Shown here: in pieces, positions 12,748 through 25,600 of the stretch
Numbering within the stretch: the stretch's first letter is position 1
Layout of the letters: each line of letters begins with the position of its first letter
NCBI GenBank assembly: GCA_029817715.1
Contig: JARUPY010000387.1
Coordinates: forward strand, 2,604,001 to 2,668,000
DNA length: 64,000 nucleotides
From: Melastoma dodecandrum
Lineage: Eukaryota; Streptophyta; Magnoliopsida; Myrtales; Melastomataceae
Direction of reading: 5' to 3'
The notes under the pieces: generated by a model
What the model was told of the DNA's origin: nothing
Databases searched by the model: none
The model's input: the letters and a program-made list of their open reading frames with translations, nothing else
Position numbers and translations under genes: made by a program

Positions 12748-13986
12748 TGTTCGCAGAAACGCACACGCAAGTATACGGGTCGCACAAGTAATAAAGTAGC
12801 GAGTAAAAGTCGTTCCCACGGAGATTGTTCAGAATAGTTTGCCTATTATCAATCTAAAAAGTCTTAATCTAGCCAGTGAAGATTTAATTGTTTAAAAGAT
12901 TTGATTCAAGAATGAAAGTAATAACTAAATAAAAGCGAGTGTAGAATAGATCAATGGATGAGAAAAAACCTAGGACTATGAATCCTCTATCGTTCGTGAA
13001 TCATCGGCACTCTCTCTTCCTCAATTCTCTCAGTTTCCCGTTTACTAACCACAATTCTTATTGTTCATTAGACCTCTCTCGAGTTTGTAACAATGAATTA
13101 TAGATTATCCGTAAACATATATCTCTATAGCGATGCACGAACAACTATAATCCTTTTAAGTGCCAATTGTTAGCTCGGTTACCTACGAGCGTATATCTCT
13201 ATACTCCTCTGAGTTAATCTGATCTCTCAGACTTAACCTAGGTTATATTATCCCTCTTCTAACCCTAAGTCCCTCTCTCGAGTCTACTAAAGGATAAGAA
13301 ATCGAACAAATCGGCGATCAACCCAATATGCAAGCATTAAGCACAAGAGAATATAAGCAAACGTGACACTTCATGAATTGATTCCGAAAAGAGTTTAGAC
13401 AATCACTACACGAGTCGGTTCATCACCATCCTAGATAAAAGATTTAGTTCAGCATTCTAGCAGACAAGCGAAACAAGAAAATAAAAGAAAGGATAATCTC
13501 CATCGTTTTCTCCATTCTCTTCCTTAGCCGTCGTCTAGGTCGCCTCCTTCTCCAATCTCTTCCTTAGCCGTCGTCTAGGTCGCCTCCCTCCTCTAGTTTG
13601 ACGTTTTGAAACCCTTTTATATGTAGGGTAAATCTTCCCCAAAATACCCAAAAGATTTGGAAATATTATAAAAAGATCTTCTCGTCTTGTGGCTGCACGA
13701 AATCCTCGTGTGGCTGCACGAAACTTCCTGTCCACAGCTTCCCTCTCGGCAACTCTACCATCTACCGTCTTGTCACTCCTCCTTTAAGATGTCTTCCTCA
13801 ACATAGATTTCCCGTCGTATCAACCCCTTTTCCTGCAAAGAACCTCACAAGTGCAAAACATATCCAAACAAAACAACTAACCCGAAAATAACATGCAACT
13901 AACTATATATGCCAATAAATGTCGGATATCTATCATTAATTAGGCTCCTAAATGAGACATATAACTCTAATTTCTTAGAGTTAACA
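12748..13986 (-). repeat. Complete 3' LTR of the Athila-like element (1239 bp)
   Basis: It runs TGTTCGCAG...GAGTTAACA on the plus strand and is preceded, on the element's own strand, by a polypurine tract. Positions 13054-13986 match 18581-19513 almost base for base. It contains a short direct duplication around TTCCTTAGCCGTCGTCTAGG (near 13522 and 13561) and two tandem GTGGCTGCACGAAA phrases near 13688 and 13713. Confidence 0.92.
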
Positions 13987-13999
13987 CACCCCCAAACCT
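13987..13999 (-). other. Polypurine tract of the Athila-like element
   Basis: On the minus strand AGGTTTGGGGGTG sits immediately before the LTR start TGTTAACTC. This is the plus-strand primer site expected next to a 3' LTR and it fixes the orientation of the element. Confidence 0.8.
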
Positions 14000-15019
14000 A
14001 ATTTTTGCTAGTCCCGAGCAAAATGAAAAGAAAAACAATGCACCTAAAACACTCTAATGCAAGTCAAATCATGGTCGTCGGAGTCGTCAACCAAACTCTT
14101 TGTTCTCAGATATCAGCTACTCAAATAGCATAGTCAGATTCATGTCCTTACCCAACTTGTGTTTTGATAACGTCATGTCCCTATCCTTCATCAGCATTTC
14201 ATAAAAACCATTTTCAACAACCACCTTTTTCAGCTTAAAACAAATCCATCACTCAAATAGCACACTTCAGAAAGATGATTTGCAAAACCACCCCAACACC
14301 TCAATCTGCTTGCTCCAGGTATCACAACATTTTCAACTTTTTTTTTTTCTTTCTTTCTCTTACTCGACTCTAAATGTCTTATCGATAATAATGGAGACTC
14401 ATGTAACGAGCTTTCGACCAATGACTCCTGAACCAGTTGGTCCAAGGCATTAGGTGATAACGCACCCCTCGGATCTAATACTCAAGCCACCACTATCACG
14501 ACTCACACCACAAGTACTTATTCAGGCATTTTATTGATTTTTCGAACTTTCTTTCTTCTTCTTTTTTTTTCTTTTTTTTTTCGCCTGAACATTGGTACTC
14601 ATAGCCTTGGCAAGATTTTTTTTTTCTTTTTTTTTACTATTTGTTTCACCTAAAGGTTTGCTTCACAAGGTTACCAAGGTGGTTCTACTCCTCTCTAACT
14701 TTCATGTACTCTATAAGATCTGGACTTGTTTCAGCCGTAAAAACAATTTCTTCCCTAGTATTGGATAGGAACACGATATCACCTCACACGAGTCAAAGTT
14801 CGGACTCTCATCTTTCCACAACTATGATCGTAACCAATTAATCACATCATGAAACACAATTATACCAACTCCGACTGCCTAAAAATGAAAATACAAAACT
14901 AATCTCATGGTGTCGGCTAATGCAATTCCCCCCAAACCTAGACGAAGCATCGTCCCGATGGTAAAGGAATTTAAAAAAAAATAAACAAAACAATTGGAAG
15001 ATGGGAGATGAGACGTGCC

Positions 15020-16141
15020 TTAATCATCATCGTCGGAGTCATCATTCATGTCTTCATCATTGTTGGATGGAATGGATGCAAACGGATCGTCAAGATCGGT
15101 GATGTCCACATTTAAGGTTGCCGCAAACCTTCGATTGCACTCGACTTGATAACGCATGAATTTGTCCATTTGATGCCACTGGTTAGCGAAGTCGATGCTT
15201 GGTGTAGATGAAGATGCTGCAACATCAGAAGGATTAGCTCTATGTGGTTTTGCAGGTTGAGACATAGTACCTTCGTCGTCGTCATGTTTGTGATAAAAGT
15301 CTAGCGTCATCTTATTCAAGGTAGAGTCGTTAATCGGCTTTGGAGGATGAAGCAATTCTTCCTTCATATCCCAAATCACTCCCGCTCGTCTGCATAATTC
15401 AAAAACTGTAGCGGGAAACCACATCCCGAGCTTGGGATCCTGCAATGCTTTTGTTAGCATGCGATAAATCAAGGCTCCTATGTCAATTTGCTTTCCTTCC
15501 ATAATGCAAAAGATTAACACCGCCCTATCCTTGGTAACATGCGTTGTGTTCGTTCCCGGGATAAGCCTGCTAGATATGAAATGTAACCACACACGAGCCT
15601 CGGGATACAAATCACTACTTCGAAGGGCCAAGGGCTTATTTGCTTTAGACAGTTTCCAAGTAGAGCCTATAGTTGTTATACATTCTAAAACATCAGCCGA
15701 ATTAAAATTCCTTGTTATACATTCTAAAACATCAGCCGAATTAAAATTTTCCTCCAAGGCTACCTGAAAATCATCACGCTCGATCCTAGGAAGTTCATAA
15801 AGCTCGGCTATGGCTGCAGCACTAAAGGGAACTAACTTGCCTCTTACATGGACGATATCCGGTGGATTCCCAGCATTACCAACATTGGCATAAAATTCAC
15901 GCACAATCGGCACGACAATTGAACTCGGCGATGCTACCAACTTCTCCCAATGAAATTTTACAATTAAGTTTCGAAATTTGTACATACCTGAATGAGTATA
16001 ATCAAGGCCTCGTTCTGGGACAATCGTCCGATTTACCAATGCTTGACGGTAGCGTGCCTCCGCTTCCTCCGACAAACTCCAGCGCACCCTAGCCCTAGTG
16101 GGAGGTTCCTCGATGGATTTCGCCTTCTTCTTAGGTGCCAT
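15020..16141 (-). CDS. Extra ORF of the Athila-like element (plant 'putative transposon protein' type)
   Basis: One uninterrupted frame; the first usable ATG is at 16141 and gives MAPKKKAKS, a basic start. The body has a run of the type KFHWEKLVASPSSIVVPIVR and a conserved 'GKLVPFSAAAIAELYELP' region, the signature I associate with the putative plant transposon protein domain found in retroelement ORFs. The tail is strongly acidic. About 373 residues. It lies between integrase and the 3' LTR, the position of the envelope-like ORF of Athila elements, but I see no clear signal peptide or transmembrane segment. A 36-bp in-frame duplication repeats NFNSADVLECIT (15695-15770). The function is unknown; the family assignment is from memory. 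Confidence 0.7.
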   Translation of the reverse strand: MAPKKKAKSIEEPPTRARVRWSLSEEAEARYRQALVNRTIVPERGLDYTHSGMYKFRNLIVKFHWEKLVASPSSIVVPIVREFYANVGNAGNPPDIVHVRGKLVPFSAAAIAELYELPRIERDDFQVALEENFNSADVLECITRNFNSADVLECITTIGSTWKLSKANKPLALRSSDLYPEARVWLHFISSRLIPGTNTTHVTKDRAVLIFCIMEGKQIDIGALIYRMLTKALQDPKLGMWFPATVFELCRRAGVIWDMKEELLHPPKPINDSTLNKMTLDFYHKHDDDEGTMSQPAKPHRANPSDVAASSSTPSIDFANQWHQMDKFMRYQVECNRRFAATLNVDITDLDDPFASIPSNNDEDMNDDSDDDD

Positions 16142-16534
16142 AAGCAACCCAAACTACCCAAGCACACAATAACAAGGAAAAACCCTAATCTAGGCGATCC
16201 TAAAGAGAGGGGGGTTGGAAAAGACAAACCGCGGGTAAGTCGAGTGATCGATTTCGGATGGGAACTGCGACAATCGGCTGGTGTGGGTGGGCGGGTGGTG
16301 GACGGCCGGCGTGGGTGTTCTTCCTTGTCGTTCCCAATGGATGGATGGCACTCTCGCGAGGGTATGCCAGCGAGGGTTGAATTAGAGAGGTGGCCGACTT
16401 GGGTTTCTTCTTGCCTGGAGAGAAAGAACGAAACAAAAATTAGAATAGAAGGCAAAGACAAATGAAAGAAAAGGTCACGAGGCGATTTTGTAATTTTTTT
16501 TAATTTAATTTAATTTAATTTTTTTTAAGCAAAG

Positions 16535-16775
16535 TCGTGTGGCCACACAAAAGTGTCGTGCGCCCGCACGGAACATTGTGTGGTTGGAAGGGTATCGTCT
16601 GTGCGGCCACACAAGAATTTCTTGCGGCCGCACAAAACCTTCTGTGGTTTTGTGGTTGCCACTCGTGCGGCCACACAAGAATGTCTTGTGTCCGCACAGA
16701 ACTCTCTGTGGTTAGTGGGCACCATTCGTGCGGCCACATGAAAATTTCTTGTGGCCGCACAGAATTTTCTGTGTT
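16535..16775. repeat. ~63-bp tandem repeats built on GTGCGGCCACA
   Basis: Four diverged units each carry GTG(C/T)GGCCACA(C/T), a short A/T stretch, then (T/C)GCGGCCGCACA or TGTGTCCGCACA, so each unit has an imperfect dyad. The period is about 63 bp between the units near 16600, 16658 and 16725. They lie between the extra ORF and the pol fragment. A related GTGGCTGCACGAAA pair sits in both LTRs of the same element. Confidence 0.8.
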
Positions 16776-16920
16776 TGCTTATTACCTGCATAAAAAAAAT
16801 AAAATAAACTAAAATAGCATAATAAAATAAAATAAAATGTATAAATGAACTAAAATGAAATATTGGGTTGCCTCCCAATAAGCGCTTGATTTAACGTCAT
16901 CGGCTTGACGCTTGACTATG

Positions 16921-18549
16921 TTAGGCGTCTTCCATCATGAGTGTTGTCGGGTCCCGGCTAACAACACCACCAAAGTAAGGCTTCACTCTGCTCGCATTTA
17001 CCTTAAACTTGTTTGAATCATCATTTGCCATCAATTCGAGAACTCCGTAAGGTAATACCTGAATGATCTTGAATGGTCCGGACCAACGAGATCTAAGTTT
17101 TCCTGGAAACAACTTAAGACGTGAGTTAAATAAAAGCACGAGCTGACCTGGAGAAAATTTTCGATCTTTGATTCGACGATCATGCCAAGCTTTGGTTTTC
17201 TCTTTATAAATTCGAGCATTCTCATAAGCTTATGTCCGGAATTCTTCCATTTCATTCAGTTGCATAAGTCTATGTTCTCCCGCTGCTGTTGGATCCATGT
17301 TAAACTTTCGAATCGCCCAATACGCTTTATGTTCTAGTTCCACTGGCAGATGGCATGCTTTTCCGAAGATCAACTTGTATGGTGATGTCCCAATTGGGGA
17401 CTTGAAAGCTGTCCGATATGCCCAAAGAGCATCATCCAATTTGATTGGCCAATCCTTCCTGTTAGTGCTCACCGTTTTCTCCAATATCCTCTTTATCTCT
17501 CTATTTGACACTTCCACTTGGCCACATGTTTGCGGATGATACGGTAATGCTATCTTGTGCTTGACTCCGTACTTTTTCATGAGTGCAGTGAATTTCCCAT
17601 TGTAAAAATGTGCTCCGCCGTCGCTAATAATGGCCCTTGGTGCTCCAAAACGCGTGAAAATCTGTTTGAGAAACTTTAACACTCCACGAGCATCATTAGT
17701 TGGCAATGCAACCGCTTCAATCCATTTAGATACATAGTCAACCGCAACTAAAATGTATCTATTCTTAAAAGAGTCAACAAAGGGGCCCATGAAGTCTATT
17801 CCCCACACATCAAATATTTCCACTTCTAATATGTTTTGTAGAGGCATCTCATCTCGACGAGAAACATTTCCCACACGTTGGCAACGATCACAGTGTGCAA
17901 CAAAATTATGAGCATCTTTAAAAATTGTAGGCCAAAAGAAACCTGACTGAAGAATTTTTGTTGCGGTTTTGTGACCGCCGAAGTGTCCACCATATGGAGT
18001 AGCATGGCATTGCTCAAGAATCAACATTATTTCCTCTTCAGGGATGCATCGCCGAATGACCTGGTCTGCACATTTCTTGAAAAGAAAAGGTTCATCCCAC
18101 ATATAAAACTTAACTTTATGTACAAACCTCTTGCGTTGTTGACTTGTAATGTCCGGAGGAAAAATGTTCGCTACGATGTAATTTACGTAGTCAGCGTACC
18201 ACGGTGCAGATGCATCAACTGTGAGAAGTTGTTCATCTCGAAATGAATCGTCAATCATTGTTGAATGTGCAGCCACATTTCCCTCTTCCAATCTTGATAA
18301 GTGATCTGCCACCTGATTCTCGGTCCCTTTCCTGTCCACAATAGTTAGGTCGAACTCTTGCAACAATAACACCCAACGAATTAATCTTGGTTTTGCATCA
18401 GCTTTAGAAATTAAGTATTGTATAGTTGCGTGGTCAGTATGAACAACAACAGCAGTGCCAATCAAGTACGATCTAAACTTGTCAAAAGCAAACACAATTG
18501 CTAACATTTCTTTTTCAGTTGTGGAAAAAGGATAAGCATTTTCATGCAA
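16921..18549 (-). pseudogene. Ty3/gypsy pol fragment: RNase H and integrase
   Basis: Reading from 18549 down, the frame shows RNase H (ending near [10 protein letters not shown]), an H2C2 zinc-binding module (CDRCQRVG near 17880), then an integrase core with GIDFMGP, SDGGAHF and [11 protein letters not shown], carrying the D, D and E of the catalytic triad. A TAA near 17230 interrupts the frame; the same frame resumes to 16921 with a C-terminal LRSRWSGPFKI chromodomain-adjacent region. Upstream, a TAG lies about 20 bp before the fusion to LTR sequence near 18580. Gag, protease and reverse transcriptase are absent, so the element cannot move by itself. Confidence 0.9.
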
Positions 18550-18580
18550 TCTACTATGCTAGCAAAACACTAGATTCAGC

Positions 18581-19513
18581 ATTCTTATTGTTTGTTAGAC
18601 CTCTCTCGAGTTTGTAACGATGAATTATAGATTATCCGTAAACCTATATCTCTATAGCGATGCACGAACAACTATAATCCTTTTAAGTGCCAATTGTTAG
18701 CTCGGTTACCTACGAGCGTATATCTCTATACTCCTCTGAGTTAATCTGATCTCTCAGACTTAACCTAGGTTATATTCTCCCTCTTCTAACCCTAAGTCCC
18801 TCTCTCGAGTCTACTAAAGGATAAGAAATCGAACAAATCGGCGATCAACCCAATATGCAAGCATTAAGCGTAAGAGAATATAAGCAAACATGACACTTCA
18901 TGAATTGATTCCGAAAAGAGTTTAGACAATCACTACACGAGTCGGTTCATCACCGTCCTAGATAAAAGATTTAGTTCAGCATTCTAGCAGACAAGCGAAA
19001 CAAGAAAATAAAAGAAAGGATAATCTCCATCGTTTTCTCCAATCTCTTCCTTAGCCGTCGTCTAGGTCGCCTCCTTCTCCAATCTCTTCCTTAGCCGTCG
19101 TCTAGGTCGCCTCCCTCCTCTAGTTTGACGTTTTGAAACCCTTTTATATGTAGGGTAAATCTTCCCCAAAATACCCAAAAGATTTGGAAATATTATAAAA
19201 AGATCTTCTCGTCTTGTGGCTGCACGAAATCCTCGTGTGGCTGCACGAAACTTCCTGTCCACAGCTTCCCTCTCGGCAACTCTACCATCTACCGTCTTGT
19301 CACTCCTCCTTTAAGATATCTTCCTCGACATAGATTTCCCGTCGTATCAACCCCTTTTCCTGCAAAGAACCTCACAAGTGCAAAACATATCCAAACAAAA
19401 CAACTAACCCGAAAATAACATGCAACTAACTATATATGCCAATAAATATCGTATATCTATCATTAATTAGGCTCCTAAATGAGACATATAACTCTAATTT
19501 CTTAGAGTTAACA
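18581..19513 (-). repeat. Truncated 5' LTR of the Athila-like element
   Basis: It matches 13054-13986 of the 3' LTR with few substitutions. The junction near 18575 reads TTCAGCATTCT, and the same string occurs within the LTR at about 13449 and 18977, so the deletion may have used this short homology. The element-proximal 306 bp of the LTR are missing. Confidence 0.9.
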
Positions 19514-19518
19514 CTTAA

Positions 19519-22500
19519 CAAGTTATCGCGCGGATGAGTGGGTCAAATAAAGACTGTCCTTTCTCCGTCGAGACAATCATCGTAGGGTTTGTCGCAGCCC
19601 TCTCAAAGCGACGACAAAAGCAAAGAGCTTCAACCTTTTGCGGGCGACAATCACTCTGTTGGCAGCCCCATTCCCTTTAAGTAGCATCGCTCGAGTTAAT
19701 CGCCTGAGCGTCGAGAGGGTAACACGCATTTGTCAGTCTTCCCAAAATGTTAATGAAGTGGGGACGAGCTCCTCCTTTAATTTGGCTTTGACAGGACTCC
19801 TACTCCCCCCACCTTTACGCGTAGGGATTTGTTGAGATCGAAAGCCCACCCAACTCATCTTAGGACAGCCACAAGAACCGAAGCACCCCCCCCGACAACA
19901 ACTACTTGAATGAGGGGAAGAGATTGATCTTGAGGTTGAGGTTTCTGGTGTAATAAAGAAATGGAAGAAAGAAAGGAGTCGCTTGCCAGCTATACGAGGA
20001 AAGGCACACCAAGGACATAAAATTCTTTCCGTCATTTAATTGAATAATTTGCCAGCTATGAAGGTGATTGACGCTACATTCAAGATGACACTCGTGTATG
20101 TTAACGTGAAGCTTAGGAGAACTGGGCGGCGGGTCTTTCCACGTATGTAACTGCATACGGTAGGTTTTGAACTGAGACTTAAGCGAATCAAAACTCCTCT
20201 TCACTAGACTAGCCCTAGTTGCTATCTCATTTTATATTATTTGTTCGTTGATACGGAATATGGGTTGGTCATTTTCCTTAACCCGACTTGACCAAGTTGA
20301 TATGCCAAGGGCACCACTTTGAAGCTGAAATTGATTCTAAACGAGGGGCAAAGTGTTCTACTGCTTTCAAATGGTTGAAGAATTCCAATTCTATACCACG
20401 TAAACCGTGTAATGTTTTAAGATTATAACTGGTCTTATTTGATTCCTTCTTCAAAATAAATAAATAAATAAATAAAAGGCTCTTAAAAGTTTGAAGGGTG
20501 AGGATGGGAGTGGGGGAGGGTCAACTATGAGAACAAAAGTGAAAAGGAAACAAAAGCTTTTATGAAAAAGATAGATCGAATAATAATAATAATAACAATA
20601 ATTCACTGGCACACTACCATTGAAAGAATGTATAGATATATTTATAAATCAGAATGATGGGTTATAAATTAAAAATTATCGCCTGTTATTGAAATAAAAG
20701 AACCCATGTAATAATTTAGTAATGAAATTTCGATTCGTGATATTATTCACCATATCTCTAATCGAATTTAATGTCACGATATTATTTTATTTAAAAGTTT
20801 TCGACGGTGAAGGAAATGAATAAATTAAATAAAAATAAATTAAAAAATTTGGGAAAAACATTTCCGAGAAATTCCACCTTGACCAAAGGCAAGATCATTG
20901 GAACGAGGAATGTATCGTTGTGAACATGAGAGTGACATCTTGCTGACGTATTCCGCTAGTTTCATTAGTCAAAAATTTTTTTTCCAACACAAATATTATC
21001 ACGTCCTATTATGGAAGACCTTAATCAGAAGCATGTATGAAGCTTTACATTTATTCAAATATCATGTAATATATATTTGAATTTCATATTCATTCGTGGT
21101 AAACGAAAATACTGAATTGAAGAGGAACAGTTGTTCGTATGGCTGTGAGACATGTTGGGATGGTTGCTTCCACGCTACTCTCTCTGATTTCTTTTCTGGA
21201 TACCAATCTCTGACCAATCTACGACCCGAGTTTGTCGCCAAACGGGGGCCAGTTCTCCCAATCGATACGAACTTCCCCTGTTCAACGCCACGATGATAAA
21301 GATTGGCAATGAAGTACCATGTATCAAGCCATTTTAACAATTGTTTCAAAATATATTAACAAGGGATATGAAACCCTTGCAACCAACTATTCATAACATT
21401 TACACATTTGGAATATGTGCTCGGGGTTGCTTACATGGGCATATTCCAGGTAAACTAGATCCACATGCATATGATTCTCGAATCAGGTCAAAATCACTCC
21501 CCCCCCCCCCCCCCAAAAAAAAAAAAAAAACTAAACGAATATGTGCAATCTGCAAAGTGTCCCCAGCCGAGATTAGGATATTGAAACGAGGTGTAATAAG
21601 TACATTAGAATGCGAAATAGGATCATGATCCTCTAGCTGTGCATTTTTCGGAACCGTTTCCTGTTAAAACATCGCGGATTAAGCCCCTGTGATTTAACAT
21701 CGATAACTGCTCGCTTGAGTTAAATTCATGTGATATCTTGCATATAAAGGAGGAGCTTTATAATTACATATTATGATCGTGTACTTTAACCACAGGCGGA
21801 GGGCGAGTTAATCATTAAAATATGGTCAAAATGGGAAAGGACCAAGTCGAAATTTGTGATTGATTTCAAATCCTACTATAAGTCAGAGACTAACCATATT
21901 ATTTTGGTCTTGGGAAAAGCATTAAGGTTAGACTCACTGATTGATTTCGACTGATATAATCATCAGTTAGGTTAATGGACTTGGATTTTAATTTAAGACC
22001 CATTAGAGGGAATTAATAATGCCGAAAAGATTGCATGGCCCTATCTCATTTATTTCCCATTATGAAGGACCGTGTTCGGCATGGATTGTTCTATAGCATA
22101 GGGTGGAGGGGAGACGGGGTTTGTAGCAACGAAATAATTCTCATTCTCAGGTGTGACATTGACCAAGCCAAAAAAGGGGATACGCCACGCCTAAAATTTT
22201 AGCTATGAGGGCTATGTCGAATAATGGGGTTGTCCTCCAATGAAGAGAGGAAGTTTGTCCCATGAATGATTGGGGCAAAACAAATGGGAAACGAATACAT
22301 ATATGTGTAAAAAGTTAGCAATCGAGTAAGAGATTGGGTTTGATGAGTAGTGAGTGGAGGGAGGGGGGAATCGAATTCTCCTTTCTCTTCTAGTTTGGAA
22401 TTCCGAGGAGAAAATATATATATATCTTAGGAGTAGAATGACGATTCATAGAAATATATTACCTATAGGATCGCCTCGCTGATATAATACGATAAAAATG

Positions 22501-25500
22501 TACGATTACGTTAAATTTATGCTCGAGTCGATTCGTTTCGTCACGTGTTGACTGCAGAGAATTTCTCTGGGATGGATACCGCTTGTGAACGTCCCTATTC
22601 CTGATGTCCCTATTGTCCTAATAGGATTTGATATGACGGGATTGTCATCCCCAACGATATCGCTCACTTTAAATCGTGCCCAAATCTTCTTCGTCCTCAT
22701 CTTTTGTTGAGCATCGTACAGTAGTAGTGGAGTGTGGTTCCATCTTCGAGATTTCTGGATCTTGACCGATGCTTTCTCAGTGGGAGTAGGGCAATGACCA
22801 TACACAACGTGTTCAAACCCTTCATGATAATTAATTCAAAGTGATCAAGCTTTAGCAAACAGCCTCTGCTGACATGTCGAGGCCAACGAATTCTCTGTTC
22901 ATTCTGCTGCTATCCCCGGTACCACATTCCGCCGTGATCTTTGATGGAAGGTTCCTCGAGAGGTCCATGTAATAACGAATATGAATGTAGTGTAATAAAT
23001 TTGCCGACCCTTATCAAGTGCAAAGGCAAGTGCTGGTTGAGAACCGAGTGTAAGAGTAACTAGGGAATCACACAAAAAGGCTCACATCCCATAATTTTTT
23101 CCAAACTACAACAATCATTTTATGATGCACCTCGGGAGAATAAATCATTCATTTTTTTTAAACCTATGCTACTACCACCACCATCACCTGCTTTGTTGAT
23201 GAAGTTCCTTCAGGTGTATAGACTATAATAATAACCAATAATGGTATGAAATGGAATCCCCCATTCACCACAAAAGAAAATGACATAGAATAATGTCGAT
23301 AAAGCAAAGCATACAATGTAGACGTGGTGTGTGAGTGGGTGGGGATGATGTTCGTGAAATGTCCCATGTGAAGAGCACAAAGTGGAACATCACTCCGAGA
23401 TTTCTTCTTTGGTGTCAAAGTTTGGAAATCTTAGTGTGGTGTCAAAATCCATTCACTAATCATTACTCATCCCACTACCAAAAGAAAAGAGAAGGGTTAA
23501 TCCTCTCTTTGGAGGCTATATAACCCTTTGGGATGAGCTCGGAGAAATTAGCGTGTCTTCACTTAATTTCGTTTGGATTTCTAGAGAAGACAAAATGGGG
23601 AGTGTTTAAGTCAAAAGGTTTAGGTAGGAAAAGAGATTGTTAAAAAGGAGGGATTTGGGAGGGCGGGTTTTGCTCCTCTTTTTTACACTTTAAATTCATA
23701 CAAAAGAGAGAGAGTGTTTTGTAAAGCATTCTTTGTATTATTTAATTGTTTTTTAGTGGCAGAAAAAATGGAAGTTTGGGGGAAAGAATGTTGATGGCCC
23801 AATTAATTGCTCATCAATCCCGGATTGTAGTTACTAATTTTGTTTTTTGGGTGCGACAAATTTTGGTCAATTTCAGTATGCGGACGAATCTTTTTGCTTT
23901 GTTTTGTATTACAAATATTCATCCCCTGTTTGTTATCAGGAGTGTTTTTAGAGCTAAGTATAAAGATTAACGTTAAATCATTTCGCATATTCCGCTGACT
24001 CATGACCCCGTAGTGATCTTCTCGTCACATCCGGGAGGTGTAGTACTGATCACGTTTGATTGCTTTCAATGCCACTAGTGAAAATATTCGATCTAATCTA
24101 GGATAGCATTAAGGTTCGTCGAAATGATATGAACACTCGAGGGAATCAGGAAAGTAACGATTTCCTTTGGACATCCCCAGGACAGTTGCTTTTTGCTCGC
24201 CACAACTAAAATAAAGAGATTTGGTGGTGGCTGTCCCGAGACCACTCTCCCACGGTTTCAACGTCGGGGCTGCCGTTTGAATAGCATTCCGGATACGTCA
24301 AGGTGTGTCACGTAGAATGTGGAATAACCCGGTTCGATTAGGGAGCAACGGATTTGATCCGAGCACGGCACGGCATAGAAGGCTATCCTTACCACCCTCT
24401 TTGTTATGAATATGGCCATCACGGTTTTTGGATGATCCATAAAAAAATCTAGAGGAATCCCTGATCATCCCCGACTCATCGGATCCCATGTCGTCTCTTT
24501 GCGATAGAGAATACTTGGGTTCTTTTGTAAGGTGTGGTCAAGTAAAAGCTACTTTTGATTTGTTAAATGAAATTCAAGTCCTTTTGTTCGTTTGCGAGTT
24601 AAGACAGCCTTTTGATGATTGGAAGCCTGAATGGAGGTACCATTGGATGTAGTAATTACTCAAGGTGTGGATCGACTAAATGATTTGCTTCGCACTATAT
24701 GTCGCCCCCATGACATTTTCGGGAGGAATAATTGCTACTCTATCCAGGGCTAATGAATCGCTCGTTCAATGTCGAGAAGCTATTGCTCCTTCGATGGGGA
24801 AATATCATCGCGTGATTGCGCTACAACAAGCACTTCAACAAACCATCGAGGAAAGGACAGCGTTTATGATTGTTTAAGATTTTGAGATATCGAAGCTCTC
24901 CGACCCATCAGTTGGTTACATGCATCATATGCAGGTTGTATGGTGAGGTGATGAATTCCTTTACAACAAGGAATGATAGCCATAGGCGTGAGGTGGAGAA
25001 AAAGAAAAGAGAAAGTAAGTACGAAGAAGAAGATGAAGAAGAAGAAGATGAAGAAGAAGAAGATGGGATAGATAGATAGATGGATAGACAGATAATTAGG
25101 TTTGATTCACCCGCTTTTGCCGCATGCATAATATTAGCCAACTTTTTCAGTATCTCTGGAAATTAATTCATGATATTTTATTATAGTAAACAAATAATCG
25201 CGTCTATTGTATTTATTGTGAGTATTGGAATCACAAAAATATACATTGAATTATTTTTGAGAGTTTGTAATTTTACCACGTTGAACGTCACCGGACGACA
25301 TCAAGTCCATTGTATGGGAGTCTCAAAAGTAACTTAAACTAATAATATACATATCATATGAATTTATTTTTTATCTACTTGCCAAATTGACTACATTGAT
25401 ATAAATGGTCAATGGAATCAGTAGCTTCATTATTTTCTATGATGACATAAAAAAAAAGAAATAAGGAAGAAAATATCTAAGAAAGGTATATAATCAAATT

Positions 25501-25600
25501 AAAACCGTGAAATAAAAATCTTTTTCATAAAAAAAAAATAGAAAAGAAAACCTCAATCCCGAGGAGGGAGTGAGTGTTACAAAAGCTGGATAAATTCCCA
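19519..25600. other. Gene-poor stretch upstream of the auxin carrier gene
   Basis: I find no coding region with a recognisable domain. Visible features are a short (AATA)n run near 20457, an (AAT)n run near 20580, a C14-A15 homopolymer pair at 21500-21530, a short AT run near 22412 and a GAA/GAT-rich purine run at 25020-25070. A modest open frame at 24680-24877 looks gene-like but matches nothing I know. Confidence 0.5.

Larger units (their letters stand above)
12748..19513 (-). mobile_element. Athila-like Ty3/gypsy retrotransposon with large internal deletion
   Basis: The element is bounded on both sides by the 5-bp duplication CTTAA (12743-12747 and 19514-19518) and by TGTT...AACA termini, so both ends are exact. 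It is oriented on the minus strand: truncated 5' LTR (19513-18581), a pol fragment (RNase H and integrase), an extra ORF after pol, polypurine tract, and complete 3' LTR (13986-12748). The distal ~306 bp of the 5' LTR, the primer-binding site, gag, protease and reverse transcriptase are missing. A long ORF located after integrase is the arrangement of the Athila lineage. The two LTRs differ at few sites over their shared ~930 bp, which points to a fairly recent insertion. Confidence 0.92.

Noticed and set aside
16535..16775. Regularly spaced repeats resembling a CRISPR array
   Set aside because: Units are diverged and dyad-rich, the spacers are not unique and the context is a plant retrotransposon.
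24680..24877. 65-codon open frame with gene-like composition
   Set aside because: No recognisable domain, no splice partners and no neighbouring coding signal; its length is within chance for this window.
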